DNA of 64,000 nt from Isoetes taiwanensis. Its lineage: Eukaryota; Streptophyta; Lycopodiopsida; Isoetales; Isoetaceae. Each line of letters begins with the position of its first letter. Position 1 is the stretch's first letter. The notes below the pieces were generated by a model that was not told where the DNA came from, searched no databases, and saw nothing but the letters and a program-made list of their open reading frames with translations. Below are positions 45,871 to 57,958 of the stretch, in pieces. Where the stretch lies: contig JAJEKV010000093.1 in NCBI GenBank assembly GCA_021234155.1, positions 1,965,712 to 2,029,711 on the forward strand, written 5' to 3'. Both the position numbers and the translations under genes were made by a program.

Positions 45871-48800
45871 ATGGCGCCGGAGCTTGCTCTTAAGAGCTCC
45901 TGCGCTAGATGTCATTCCACCACAGAACTCTTTGGAACTTGGTGCAGGCATATGACAGTGTGTAAATCTTGTGCCAAGTCCATGGCGGAAGGGAAGATCC
46001 CTTGCAGCGACTGCAATGCCACTGTTACACGTTTTATTCGAGTATGAAGCAATTCTTGCCTTCTCTATGCAATGCTTTCTTATTATCGCAAAACGTATTC
46101 GAATTTATGCTTGCAATGAAGCTTTAATGTCCGGCAAAATGTTATTTAGACAAGCATAATTTTCCACAAGATTTTTTATGCTTCTGGTTTGATTGTGCAT
46201 ACTTTAATTTGTGGCCGTTTATTCTGTTTCAGGAGTACAATGTTAGAGTTCAGGCTCCGAGCAAACAATATTGTGTTGCTAGGTTTCAGCAAGGTGTGCC
46301 GGCTTTCTCTAATGGCGACACCAAGTGGAACATGCATAGGGAGGCAGTACAAGGCCGTCAAGTCTCTGATGGTCGGGTATATTTCCTCCTTAGTTTTATT
46401 TTTGCGAGGCATAATGTAACCGGCAACATTCAACTATCTTTTGCTCGCGTTGCTCTTGGATTTCTAGACTTAAAAATTGGACATGGGAGCAGCAATTTTG
46501 GCTTGGAACCGTTTGCTAAATCTTAATGAAGAATAGTCTTGCCGTTCTCTCATAAGAAAAACCTTTGAGTTGTTTTTGAATAAATTAAGATGGACACACT
46601 TTTTATTACCCACGCTATATCTTAACTTCTTACAAATTTACTCATCCTGTTATCATCCTTTACCAGGATAGGAACAAATCCGTAGAAAGGTTAAAGTCCA
46701 AGCCATGGTTACTAGAAGATGAAACTGGGCAACACCAATTTCAGGGCCAGCTTGAAGGTGGCCAGCAAGCGCTCTATTACTCTTTGATGATGCAAGACAA
46801 AGACTTCATTGCTATGCCACTCGGGCCTTGGTGTGAACAGCTATACTTCAATCCAAGTCTGTACATGCATAACCGGCTAATTGCTTTTATGTTTTCAACC
46901 TAACAGGTATAGTTTTCACAAATTTGTGCAATACAAGCAGTTGACACTTGAAGAGGCAGAGGAACAAATGAAGAACCGCAGAAAAACTGCTGATGGATTC
47001 CACAGGTGGATGATGAAACCTGCAAATGCTGGTGCATCTGATGTAGAAAAATCAGGAAATGGTGGTCGTAGAAGAAATGATGAAAATGATGCTGGTTCTG
47101 ATAGAGGAGAGGATGAAGGTGACGAAGAAGGTAGAAAAAAGAGGTTGGCATTAAAAAAAGGGGCAAAGGGACGGGATGAAGATGGGGAAGACCTAGCAAG
47201 AGACGAGGGTGATTTTGAAGATGAAGAAATTGAGAGAGGCACGTTTTTGACCCCATTTGGCTTTAATATAGACTATATTTTTTCAATTTATCTTCTGCTT
47301 GAGTGCAGGTGACGATTGGGAACATGAAGAGACATTCACAGATGATGATGAAGCAGTTGGAAATGATCCAGAGGAGAGAGAGGAAAACCAGCCAGAAGTT
47401 CCTGCACCTCCTGAAATTAAGCAGGTAGTGTAAATTAAATTTCATCTACATGCTAATTTAAATAGCCTATCAGACCAATTTGTATATCTTAATGATTTAT
47501 AATTCACAAACTAACGTCGACCCTTAGTTTTGATATTTTAGGGTACCTTAAGTTCCATTTTTTCAGGTCATTAAGGTGAGGGCAATAGATATAGCGAAGA
47601 ATATTTGGATATAGAAGGACTTTAATCTCATATTAATACATGTCTTCTCTAATCCTTAAGACTCTAAAGTGGAGCTTGTCATTGCAATAGTAGGACTCTG
47701 TAAAATCAACATTTCCAATCTAATCACAAATGGAGTTTCTGTTTTATATGCTAACAAATTTGACCATCAACTCAACGTTTGGCATTTCAAGACTCGAAAA
47801 GAAAATAACTGAACAAAAAAGCTTAAAAATGCTCCACAATTATTTCTTGTAATTAGCTACCAATGGGAAAGCCATACTCTGCCCCATTCAAATCGTTTTA
47901 AATTTGAATCTGGTCTGACCCATCGCTCTTTTGGTATTTTCAATTACAAACCAGCTGGGAGTATCTGTGTTGTGCATATGCAAGGGAGATCTGAAGTTTT
48001 TGTTCAAACATTTTCTTTTAAAATCTTTTATAGATTTTGAAAATTTTAGACCTCCATAAGATCTTTTGGAGCATACTTTTAGGGAGAAGAGGATGAAGAG
48101 GAAGGTGAAGGAGGACAAGAAGAGGAAAGTGGTGGGCTTAGCAAATCTGGAAAAGAGCTGAAAAAGTTGCTTGGCAAAGTTGGTGGTCTCGATGATTCCG
48201 ATAACGAGGATGAGGAGGAAGAAGATGAGGATGTAAGCTTTAATAGAAGTATATAGGCACTATACTTCAGCCTAGTGAATCTTTGTGCTTGTTCCTTGCA
48301 GGTGGATCTGGATAACGAGGAGATTGGGCTTTCCCCAGTGCTGGCACCAACCAAACAAAAGGATGGTGTGAAGGAAGAACCAGTTGATGCAACTGCACTG
48401 AAAACACCTGGATCTTCAGGAAATGGACGGAATCCTGCCGCCGCTCCCCCAGCTTCTAAAGGTAAAAGGAAAGCGACAGAAGAAACAAAAGGAAATGGAA
48501 CTACACCAGCAAAGAAGGCAAAAGGAGAAACTCAAGTAAGGAAGTATATGTTCATTCTGTTTCAACCATGTTGATTTCTTTTTATCTTTATTGAGTGGAG
48601 TTTTATGTTTCCTTAAGTATATGTTCATTGTGTTTCAACCACATTGATGTCTATAAGCTTTGACTGGAGTTTTATGTTTTTTTTTAAAGAATAAAAGCTT
48701 TTCTTCTGCATGTAAACTAAGTTGTAAAATCTTTGTTTTTTGTTTGAATGATGGAATAGGGAGGCAAAGGAGCTACGGTAAAGAAAGAGCCAGTTTCAGC

Positions 48801-49204
48801 AAAGAAAGATGCCGGAGCTGCTGTGAAGAAAGAAGTGAAAAAAGAAGGAGGTAAGAAGGAGGCAGGTGCGGCTGTGAAGAAAGAACCGAAAGAGTCAGGT
48901 TCAAAGGCATCTCCTACAAAAAGTGTAGTTGCAGAACAGAATGCTGCAATAACTGAGAATGAAGTAAAGGCTGTGATGAGAGAGTTAGGCCCTGTTACCA
49001 GCCAGCAATTGGTTAAGCACTTCAAGCATCGGCTAAAATCTGATGAGGTGAATATCACATTTCCAAATGTTGTATGTTTATGTTCCTGATCTTGGTTGAC
49101 ATTTTGCTTTGCCTCAGGAAAAGAAGAATTTTGCTGATATTATAAAGAAAATATCATGTATACAAAAAAAGGCAGCAGGTGTAGCATATATAGTCCTAAA
49201 ATAG
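45871..49204 (+). CDS. TFIIF-alpha: TFIIF alpha subunit (RAP74), nine exons, intact
   Basis: Large subunit of general factor TFIIF, which binds RNA polymerase II in the nucleus for initiation and elongation. Hand-spliced exons: 45871-46041, 46233-46376, 46667-46830, 46907-47238, 47309-47424, 48083-48232, 48302-48535, 48760-49047 and 49118-49204. They total 1686 bases, 561 residues, in frame throughout. Residues 1-57 hold a plant-type cysteine cluster (C11-x2-C14, C25, C31-x2-C34, C45-x2-C48). Then come PWLLEDETGQ, YKQLTLEEAEEQMKNRRKTADG and WMMKPAN of the dimerisation region. An acidic middle has GDDWEHEETFTDDDEAVGND, PEVPAPPEIKQ and LSKSGKELKKLLGK; a lysine-rich linker and a C-terminal winged helix (ENEVKAVMRELGPVTSQQLV to the end) follow. 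Length and order match the plant family. Intron 4 is GC-AG; the others are GT-AG. It is the only clearly intact housekeeping gene here. Confidence 0.95.
47239..47308 (+). other. GC-AG intron 4 of TFIIF-alpha
   Basis: A 70-base intron with donor AGAG|GCACGT and acceptor GTGCAG|GTGAC. The only nearby GT donor (47242) would create a stop just after the join, whereas the GC donor joins IERG to DDWEHEE in frame, as in plant homologues. Confidence 0.75.
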
Positions 49205-50757
49205 GCTTGTGTATTCTAGACATTCTTGTATAGTGAAACTGGAGGGAGGCTACATGTTGCTTAGATACAATATCGGCAGCTTCAAGAAGTGGCAAGGCTT
49301 TGTCAAATTGTCAGTTTAAGCAACTAAGATGTATATGGCACCCCGGTGGTTGGTGTGTAAATCGAAAGGTGCTAAGGGTTGAATGGAAAACAAGTTCCTT
49401 AACCCCACATTAGTATATGTTATTTTGCTAAAGTTTAGAATGCCGTTAGCCCAGCGCAGAAACAACATATCATGTATGAGGGTACCTTTGTTAGGATGAT
49501 AATTTTGTTAACTGCCCAGTTAAACTTATAAAAGACCTTTATGTTTGCACAATTTTTTTTTTTGTTAAGAGCTTAATATAACGAAAACTAATTAAATTCA
49601 GAATAAGTTAAGTTAATTTCTTTAACGAAAACTAGGTTTAGGTTAATTTTTCCTAACTTTAAAGCCAAAACCAAAAGAGGTTCGTACACATCTTCGTTAA
49701 GTTAGTGTTAACTTAATGCTAACAGAATTTCTTTCACATATATCTCTAACACATAATTGCAATGAGATGGATAACATATAATTGCAATGAGATGGATAAG
49801 ATAGATGAGGGGTCAGGTTAAATGTGATTTAGTTAAAATATTTTCTATCTTTAAGATTGGGTATAAGCACATCAATATTTGGCTGGGGGCTAGAAGTCTA
49901 ACCCATAGCCAAGGTTGATTTTTTTGAAGCATTTGAGTTAGGTAAGGAGATTGGTTCTAATTTTTTAAGAGTTAGGTAAGGAGATTAGCGGTTTAGGAGG
50001 TGGTGGTTTGTGCAGAGTGGAGATGTGAGAGTTAGGTTGGGGTTTTCGTTTTAAAGCGAGGCTCGGTTTTGATTTTGGTTGGATTCCACGGCCTGGATTT
50101 TAGTCTTAGTAGAATAGAGTTAAAGCTGCAAAAGGCAAAAAAAAAACTAGGAAGGGCTCGAATTGGGTTTTAGTTTTGGCGAGGTTCCATTGTCATAGAG
50201 CGGAGTTGAAGTTGCAAGAAGCACGAGAAGACTTCACGAAGAGCTTTGATGCTTCTTAAGAAACAAAACCCGGTCAATTTTTTTAGGGATAGTGTGAAAT
50301 CGAACTCAAGGTTTTTTCTTCACCGATGCTTTGGTGCTTGTCACTTTTCTCTTCTACCGGTAGTATCGTATTGCTCTATGTAAATTTTTTGGGCAACGAT
50401 ATTTGTTCATATCGAGAACCCACCCAATTGTTTTCTTCTTAGGGAGCCATTAGCGGATATACATATTGTCGGGGTGCATTTGTTTAACAATTTGGTGGTT
50501 TAGGGTCTTATTTTAGGTTGGGTCTTATTTTTGTTATGGTTAAAGTTCGAATTTTGGACCTCAACATCCTGCTTTGCTTATGGTGTTTCATGATCAGCCT
50601 TAGAGATGGATGGAGAACTAGTGGAGCGTGCGGAACCATATATTGGATTATCCTATTCCATAACTTTGCAACCCCTTTTTCGAACTTAAAACAAATCTGG
50701 CTAGCCCGTTGCAAAACATTTGTTGTAAAGATACCATATACTCTATGATGAAAAAAG
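49205..50757. other. downstream of TFIIF-alpha, no supported gene
   Basis: The first few hundred bases are likely 3' UTR. A direct repeat of about 24 bases (ATAATTGCAATGAGATGGAT) occurs twice at 49752-49797. AT-rich phrases like GTTAACTTAATGCTAA (49708) recur at 53140 and 53190. No coding signal. Confidence 0.45.
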
Positions 50758-50758
50758 A

Positions 50759-50994
50759 TCGGCTTTTCTCATGCCACATCATCACTTAAATGTATTCTTA
50801 ATAGAATACCATTTCCAACAATTTTGAAGTACTGCCTATATGCCATTCTTTGATCTTTTGAAATGTCTTGGCCATTTATCACAATTTAAATGCAGATGTG
50901 CATTGAATGTATAGAAACCATCTACTTTTATCGGCTTTCTCATGCCACGCATCACTTAAAGGTATTGTAAAACAATTTTGCCAACAATTTGAAG
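50759..50994. repeat. pair of about 70-bp direct repeats
   Basis: 50759-50830 and 50930-50994 share ATCGGCTTTCTCATGCCAC, ATCACTTAAA and CCAACAATTT with small gaps, 171 bases apart. Origin unknown. Confidence 0.65.
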
Positions 50995-52654
50995 GGTGGA
51001 GAAGAGGGCAGTGAATGAGATGAAAATTAATGGTCATGATAAGCTAGAAGACGATCTTTTGAGGCACAAACAATTGCAAGAGGTCCAGAGGTCCATGCAT
51101 GAGGTCCAGAGGTCATGATAATTTGTTTGGCAATGGTGGTAGTTTGTTTGGCATTGTTTGGCGAGGGTGGTAGTTTTGAGGGGGCTAATAAATGGAATAA
51201 AGGATCAGGCAAGAGGGATATGGTTACAACAAGGCAAACACGATGGTGTTATTGCAAGAAACGAACATGGAAGGAAGAAATGCGGGCTCAAGGATTTGGC
51301 AAGACAAGGCCATATCTTTGGAACAAACAGAACAATAATATTGCCATGGGAAACAACCCATTAGGATTAGTTGGGGGGGTATTTTTTAACCTCCTTACAT
51401 ATTTGACGGGGCGTAAAATATTGGCCACTACTTACCTTAAATAATTTGCTAAGCATAGTTTGGCCTGGCGCTTTTCCAAATCATTATAGCAAAAGGTTGT
51501 AACTTAAATGGTGAAATCATGAAACTATTTTTTTCAAGAATTTGAATTGGCAACATCCATAGATCAAAAATGTAAAGATGATAGCCATGTCACTAGGATG
51601 ATACCTAGTTCCTATGATGTTCTATGCAGTTGTTACAGACAAATACATGCTACACTTATCTAACTAAGATTGCTACACTTCTCTAACTAAGATTACTATA
51701 AGATCATTTGAATGTTCTAAACATGTTGAATTTAGGCAGAAGCGCAAATGGATTTGGTAGGACAGATCTCACACAAAGCCATAATGCAAGTACTTGGTAA
51801 ATGGAAACTAACTTTGATTTGAGTTGGGGCGATGAAGAGAATATTCGGGCTAGATGACGAAGAACAAATTTGGGATGCAAATTGCAAATCGAAATAAAAA
51901 AGAAAACCCAAAGAAAAACGAAATACTATATTATTAGATATGCTTTTAGAAATTTAGGGCTAAACTCAAATAGATTTCAGCCCCCTACAAGTGGCAAAAT
52001 TATGTCCCTACAATGGCCAATATAGAACTTGGCCATAGCCCTTAAAATATAAAATTATTCCATGGTTTAAATGGCCACCACAACAAGTTGCTAGTGCGCA
52101 TACCATTTTGGAATAGCCACGCCATAGGGGTTTGAAGATTTGGCAAATATCAAATTGGCCACTTATGAAGTGAATTTAATAAAATGGTGCTTTGAACTGG
52201 CCACCACCCTTTGGTCATGGTGAGAATGCATCCTACTCAGGCGTGGCCGACTATTTTACGAAATATGTGAATGTGTGGCCAACCCGACCGTAGGGCCACT
52301 AAAAAATATACTGATTAGTTGTTGCTTCCATTAATGTGGGAGAAACCATGGAAAAAACTATAGTAGACAATGCATTGGAATTAGTTGATACTTCTACTAA
52401 CGTAGAAGAGACCATTAAACGACAAAGGATTGGAAGTTTGGCGAGAGAAAGGCGCATGCTAGGACATGCAAGGAATGATGGTAGTGTAAACAACAATCAA
52501 TTAAGATCCATTGGTGGACATTTACTCAACGTTACAAACCAAGTCTACTACCTCATAACCAAATCTTTTACAAACATAAACATCTTAAATGTCTTACACA
52601 TAGAAGCACTCCCTAAAAAGAACAAATTTGCAGTGCCGAAAAACGTACCAGAAA
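50995..52654. other. no supported gene
   Basis: AT-rich. Short duplications (GAGGTCCAGAGGTC twice near 51080-51115; CTAACTAAGATT twice near 51661-51690). The 147-codon frame at 52336-52779 has no known domain and runs into the tandem repeat described next. Confidence 0.4.
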
Positions 52655-52860
52655 GAGATTCAAAGACCAATATAGGCTCCTCAAGTATGCCATATCATCA
52701 TCATTCAAATTGGTATATGAATAGACAGAGGCAAAAGATTGCTATTCCAAAAAAAAAAGAGATTCAAAGACCAATATAGGCTCCTCAAGTATTCCAACTC
52801 GTTGTCATTCAAACTGAGTACAAGAATAGACAGAGGCAAAAGATTGTTATTCAAAAAATC
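52655..52860. repeat. 104-bp tandem duplication
   Basis: Units 52655-52758 and 52759-52860 both begin GAGATTCAAAGACCAATATA and include AATAGACAGAGGCAAAAGAT. The second has diverged by scattered substitutions. Confidence 0.85.
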
Positions 52861-55800
52861 AATTCTATCGATTGTCAATGCAAGACTTTACTAGGCAAAA
52901 TAACTAGCTTAAAATCGTCCTAAATTTGTTATGGACATGCACCTCATTACACTTCTCTTTTCTTATAGAGCAATTCAAAACCTTAAGATACATTCAACTA
53001 CATATGCACTTCTTTTTTGTTAAATTATCGCACTGCATACCAATTTAATCCCCCACGTACATAAGCACTCACTAAAAAGCACCTATCAGCGGCGCGGAAG
53101 GCCGCCATGACAAATTCTTGTACCAATTAAGTTGGTTTAACTTAATGCTAAGAGCACATGGCCTTGTTAAGTTTTTTTTTTTTAACTTAATGCTAATGGC
53201 AAATGCATTGCACATGCCTCCGTTATACCCCCACCAGAATAAAGTATGCTTCCACTTTTGGTTAAGTCTTTATTACCTGTTAGAATTTATCCATTTCGAT
53301 GTCACTATGATCATATGCTACAATATCATAAGGTTTCTAGTTTACGAAAGGGTGTATATTTATTACATACTAGAAAATTGCCCACCTTCAGTGGGCATTC
53401 GTGTGATTGTACATATAGAGTGGGGTCCTAATGTGTGGGGTATCGTATATTTATACCATATGATTTTGCATTGTGTTTCTGCATATTCGTATGTAAATAC
53501 GTATAAAGCTGACACTAGACCCGCGATATGGAAGTTATATTATTTTGGAGTTTGAAGGTTTAGGTGTTCGTTTTTTTATGGCGTGTGGGATTCTGCATGC
53601 GTTATTGCAAGCATGTTGATTCCAGATTCTTCTTTTTCTTGTGGTTTGCAGGTGTCGGAATTCCTCTTCTGTGTTTTTTTGCTTGCATTGTAAGTAAAGT
53701 AAGCATTCATTGTCTTGGATTCTTCTTCCTTGGAATAGTGGAAAGAGAATTGAGTGAAGGGTAGTTCTCCCTTCAAAAATTATGTTGTGGATTACTATTT
53801 ATGGATATAAAGAAGTTTCCATATTTTGCATTCTTGTTTTGCTGCTTCAAATCTAGACTTTCATACTTAAATAATGCCTCAATTCCAAAATTTTATACTT
53901 TTTCAAATTGCAGGTATTTAAAATGCAAACTGCAAGTATTTGAAAAGGAAAAACTCCAAAATACCTTTATGTTTTGCTAAAATTAGCAAAATGCCCCTAG
54001 TTTTGGGGGTATTTTTATGGAAATCGGTAGCGCTTGAGGCACTTGTTCCTCTTGGCCCTTGTGTTGTATCTCTAGTTAGGGGCAAGATGTCTTTGAAGAA
54101 GGCTGCATGGATTAGCGGCCTCGTTTCGTATCTTGAGGCGCCAACTTACTGGGATGGGAACAATGTGGAATATTGAGGCAGCCATGTCTAGTGTGGAATG
54201 GGAGCAATTGGTTGTGCCAGTTTCATAGCTGTACACTTTGAGGTCTCACATGAGTCTTGCCAAGGCCTTATTAATCTAGAAAATCTGCCAGGTTGATGCT
54301 GTAATTAGGCATGCATAGACCAGTACACCCATGAACTAGCGATTGAGTTTGCCCATGAACTTGTGACTATGAGTTTCTTTTTTGTGTTTGTGAATAAGTT
54401 CTTTTTGTTTTAGTGACTGTTGCAACACATGTTGTTGCTGTGTATAGTGATGGTTGTGTAAAATGAGGTCAATTTAGATATGGTTTTGGATTTGGTGCAG
54501 GTTACTTGAGTGCTTTTTGGGCACGTCATGGTTTTTATACTAACTTAGTCGAATTTTCAGCGAACTACGACCCCTGGGTATAGCAGTTATTCCTGCTCTG
54601 GGATTGCTGCTATATCTGGATGAGCATGGGCATCTTGCTGGGGTTCAACTCTCCAGGCTCAGTAACGTGCGCTTGTTTTCTTTTGCATATTGTTATATGA
54701 AGTCATTACTGCTTATGGATACTGGTAGGCACTCTAATGTCGCTAAGTGCTTGAGCAGACAGCGACATTAGATTGATTACTCCCATCATTAAGCTTCTGT
54801 GGATGTAGTTTCGATTATTCAATGATTAAGGTAAGGCTATAGCATTGACATCTTGATGGGGTTCGATTTTCCAGGTTCTATTCTATGAAGAAGTACAGTG
54901 CACTGTTATATTGAATGGTCGACAAGCATTGAATTGATTTTTTTGATCTCCATTGCCCTCATGGGATCAAAATAAAGCTATTTGACCCCATCTTGATTTC
55001 AAACGAATGGCTTGCATGGGATATGCCACGATCCAATGGCTCTAAAAAATCTAGAGGCACCCTAAACGATATATATCACAACACATAACATATATACATT
55101 CCATCTCTGAGGAAAACATTAAAAAGTCATCATAACATGTCATATATCTTTACATGTATGATCATTCTGCCATGGAGGAGGATTAAAAAGATTAATCCAA
55201 ATTCAATGTGTCCTTTCATTAAGGAGACATTATTGAGGAAACTATTGACTACACAAGTCTGGCAGAGTGCATTATCATCTCGTATCAAATATTTTTCCAA
55301 AAGCACATCTAGCACCAGAGGAAGAGACTGCAAAGGCAGTCTTCACTGAACCTGAATCAATGGATTTACAAATGTCTGACAATTATAATTTGTGGATTCT
55401 AGGCCATTAAATCCTCTAGTACATTGTTTACTAGGCCATTGTATAACAATTGATCTATAACACAACATTGTTATAGACCAATTAGTGTGCAATGGAGAAT
55501 CCCATCCCCTCATCTAAACATTCAACCTATCTAATAGTGGGTCATAAAGATAATATCTTGCTTTCCTCAATCCTTTGTCTTAACCCTTCTTGATCCAAGC
55601 TATCAACACTTGAGATCCTTGATAATCTTTGACATCCCTAATTTAAGGTGTACATAACACTTTATGGACGCTTTCTTTCATTATAATTGTGAAATGTGCG
55701 GGATTCACCATATGTAGAGATATATCTGTTCTTTTGGCTATTCATCCAACAGTTCATGACATTGTTTCACCATGTCTATGGCCACGTGGATGGTCCAAGA

Positions 55801-57500
55801 AAAGATTTCGTACTTCACAAGATGAGTGATTGATGATGGTAACACTTCACCTAGGCCTACTATACGAAGAAGTCATCTGCCAATAAAAAGACCACAAACA
55901 ATATAGGTACATGCGTAGGTGGCAACCAAGTGTCAAGTTCTTGAACAACAAAAACTATTGAGAGCTACGCGTGATCTAGAGATGTTGATTAAAAATGCTG
56001 AAACCTGTAGCCAAAAACATGTGACAATTATAAATGTAGCTGTTTGAGATATGAGGTCACGGTTTATCCCACTACATTAATTCTTCACTTTTTTTTTCCC
56101 TCTATGGAGACCGGGCATGAGCATCTGATCTCATTAAGCATTGACAATTAAATGTATTGGAAGGCGGAAAATCAAGTTTAATAGGCAGTAGACTACTTAG
56201 GCGACCCGTTAGAAATGCACTACTTCAGACCCTACAAGATGCGAAATCAACGGCGTAACAAGGTATAGGAGAAAATTCAGGGAAGCATATATGCTTTGTC
56301 AAGCCTATACTGTGGCAAGTGTATTGGGAAAATAAATAAAGATATGGACATGGCCTAAAATCAGTATAGATAGACTAGGGTGGTAATGGGTCCCAGGAAT
56401 GGCTCCAAAGGAAAAGAAAAGGAAAAGGCCCAGAGGAATAGAATATCATCAAATACTACTATGCACAAACTTGGTTCAGAGTGACAGCATGCGAAGCACC
56501 TAAAGTCCATAAAGCCCCTACATTCAATGGAATGGCATCTGCCCACGGTTTTTCCCATCATATTTTAAAGGCAAGGGCATGTATAGATGAAAAATTCTTC
56601 CATACAGCTAAGGGGAGCAGCAATAAGTCTTTCTCACAAGTACTTACCCAACTGCTTCTTTTTCTTTTTCAGCACACCTACGCCCACTTCTTTCCTTGCA
56701 TCAGCACCTCTTCTTACCCCTGTCCTTGAATGTCCAATGTGAGTTTATGGTCCTGGTACTTAATGCAAGGTAGATTTTAAGAGTTAGTTTTTGTAACAGG
56801 AATTTCAGGGAGAGAATTTATGATGCCAGACATCTTCAAGGACTGTGACACGTTGAAAATGAGGCGGACAAGCTAAATGAAACTTTGGATATACTACATT
56901 TTTGGTACAGAGGGTAGGGTATGGACATATTTAGGATTAAAGGAATCAAAACATATAAAAAGACAAACAGATAGCGCTGGAGGCAATTGGGATGTGTATA
57001 TGTCATTTTCCATATGTTAGTAAATGTACACTTGTTGAAAGAGTTTGTGTTCTAGGGGACCCAAAACTCCTCTGAAAGATGACATCTGCAAAGGGTTGCG
57101 GATCGGATACGAGTTGGAAGCATCTGACTTCATTACAACAAAGACAAGTTCCTTTTAAAACAGCAACAAGGAGGGTTTACTATTATTATATGAAAAAACA
57201 AAGCTTCTGAGCAGGGCTGGAGTGAAAACGTCACACAGCAAACGAGGGTGTCCAGAAAGAGGGGGTTTGGATTGTAAACAGAGTTATATGTAACTGCAAT
57301 AGTCAAGGTACTCATGTTCCCTGCCTGGTCCAGAAGAAATAAGTAGACAAAACAGAACTGTAACAGCAAAAACAAACTTCCACAAATCAATCAATCAGGC
57401 AATCAAAGCTCTGACCTTAACCATTGGTTTGAGTAATGGCTTTTTTTTCTAGCTTGGCTGGCATATCTCTATCATGTCTGGCCCCCCACTGTCGTGCGCT
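52861..57500. other. long AT-rich stretch, no supported gene
   Basis: All open stretches here are under 150 codons and without domains (for example 53118-53555, 53940-54176, 55130-55349, 56481-56729). Two related phrases, CATCTTGCTGGGGTTCAACTCTCCAGG (54632) and CATCTTGATGGGGTTCGATTTTCCAGG (54849), show an old duplication. A short hairpin lies at 54733-54772. Nothing else is supported. Confidence 0.4.
54733..54772. repeat. 12-bp perfect hairpin
   Basis: TCTAATGTCGCT (54733-54744) and AGCGACATTAGA (54761-54772) are exact reverse complements with a 16-base loop. It may fold in RNA, but no transcript context is visible. Confidence 0.6.
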
Positions 57501-57958
57501 CTGTTTTCCTCTTCTCACCATCCCTGCACCTTCGCATTTACACCTTCCCCTATAAGACTCGTCCTGCACCTCTTCTGAGGTTATGGCCTCTGCACAGAGC
57601 CCAGATTGATCGATTCCTCATCGACCCTTTCCTGATTGATACATTTTGGCATGCATTGTGCACGCTTCTTGCAGAAATATAGCTTGACGGCCATATCCAA
57701 TCAGTGCAGAGGCCTCTTCTTGGCGCCGGAGTGAAGGGATTCTTTCTGCGAGCTTGTTTCTTTACTAGGATACAAGAGCCTCTCATCTTTTTGACATACC
57801 AGCTCTGTTTCTTGGCTCCATTCCGCAGGTTCTTTCATTTTGTTACACAAATTGTGCAGGGTTAGGCCATCGAGATCAGAAGCACAGGGTTTGAAGCTGA
57901 TTTGGCTTGCATTGCAGAAAGAAGGCGAAAATTTTGCGGAATTGGAGAGCTTTTAGCT
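57501..57958 (+). promoter_or_regulatory. presumed promoter and 5' UTR of the extensin gene
   Basis: CTATAAGA at about 57551 is a TATA-like candidate roughly 400 bases before the start codon. The interval up to 57958 holds no long + strand coding frame. This is inference from spacing only. In-frame triplets upstream of 57959 lack an ATG. Confidence 0.3.

Noticed and set aside
57902-57958. Upstream extension of the extensin frame
   Set aside because: It begins with TTG, not ATG; the ATG at 57959 is followed by a clear signal peptide, so that start was used.
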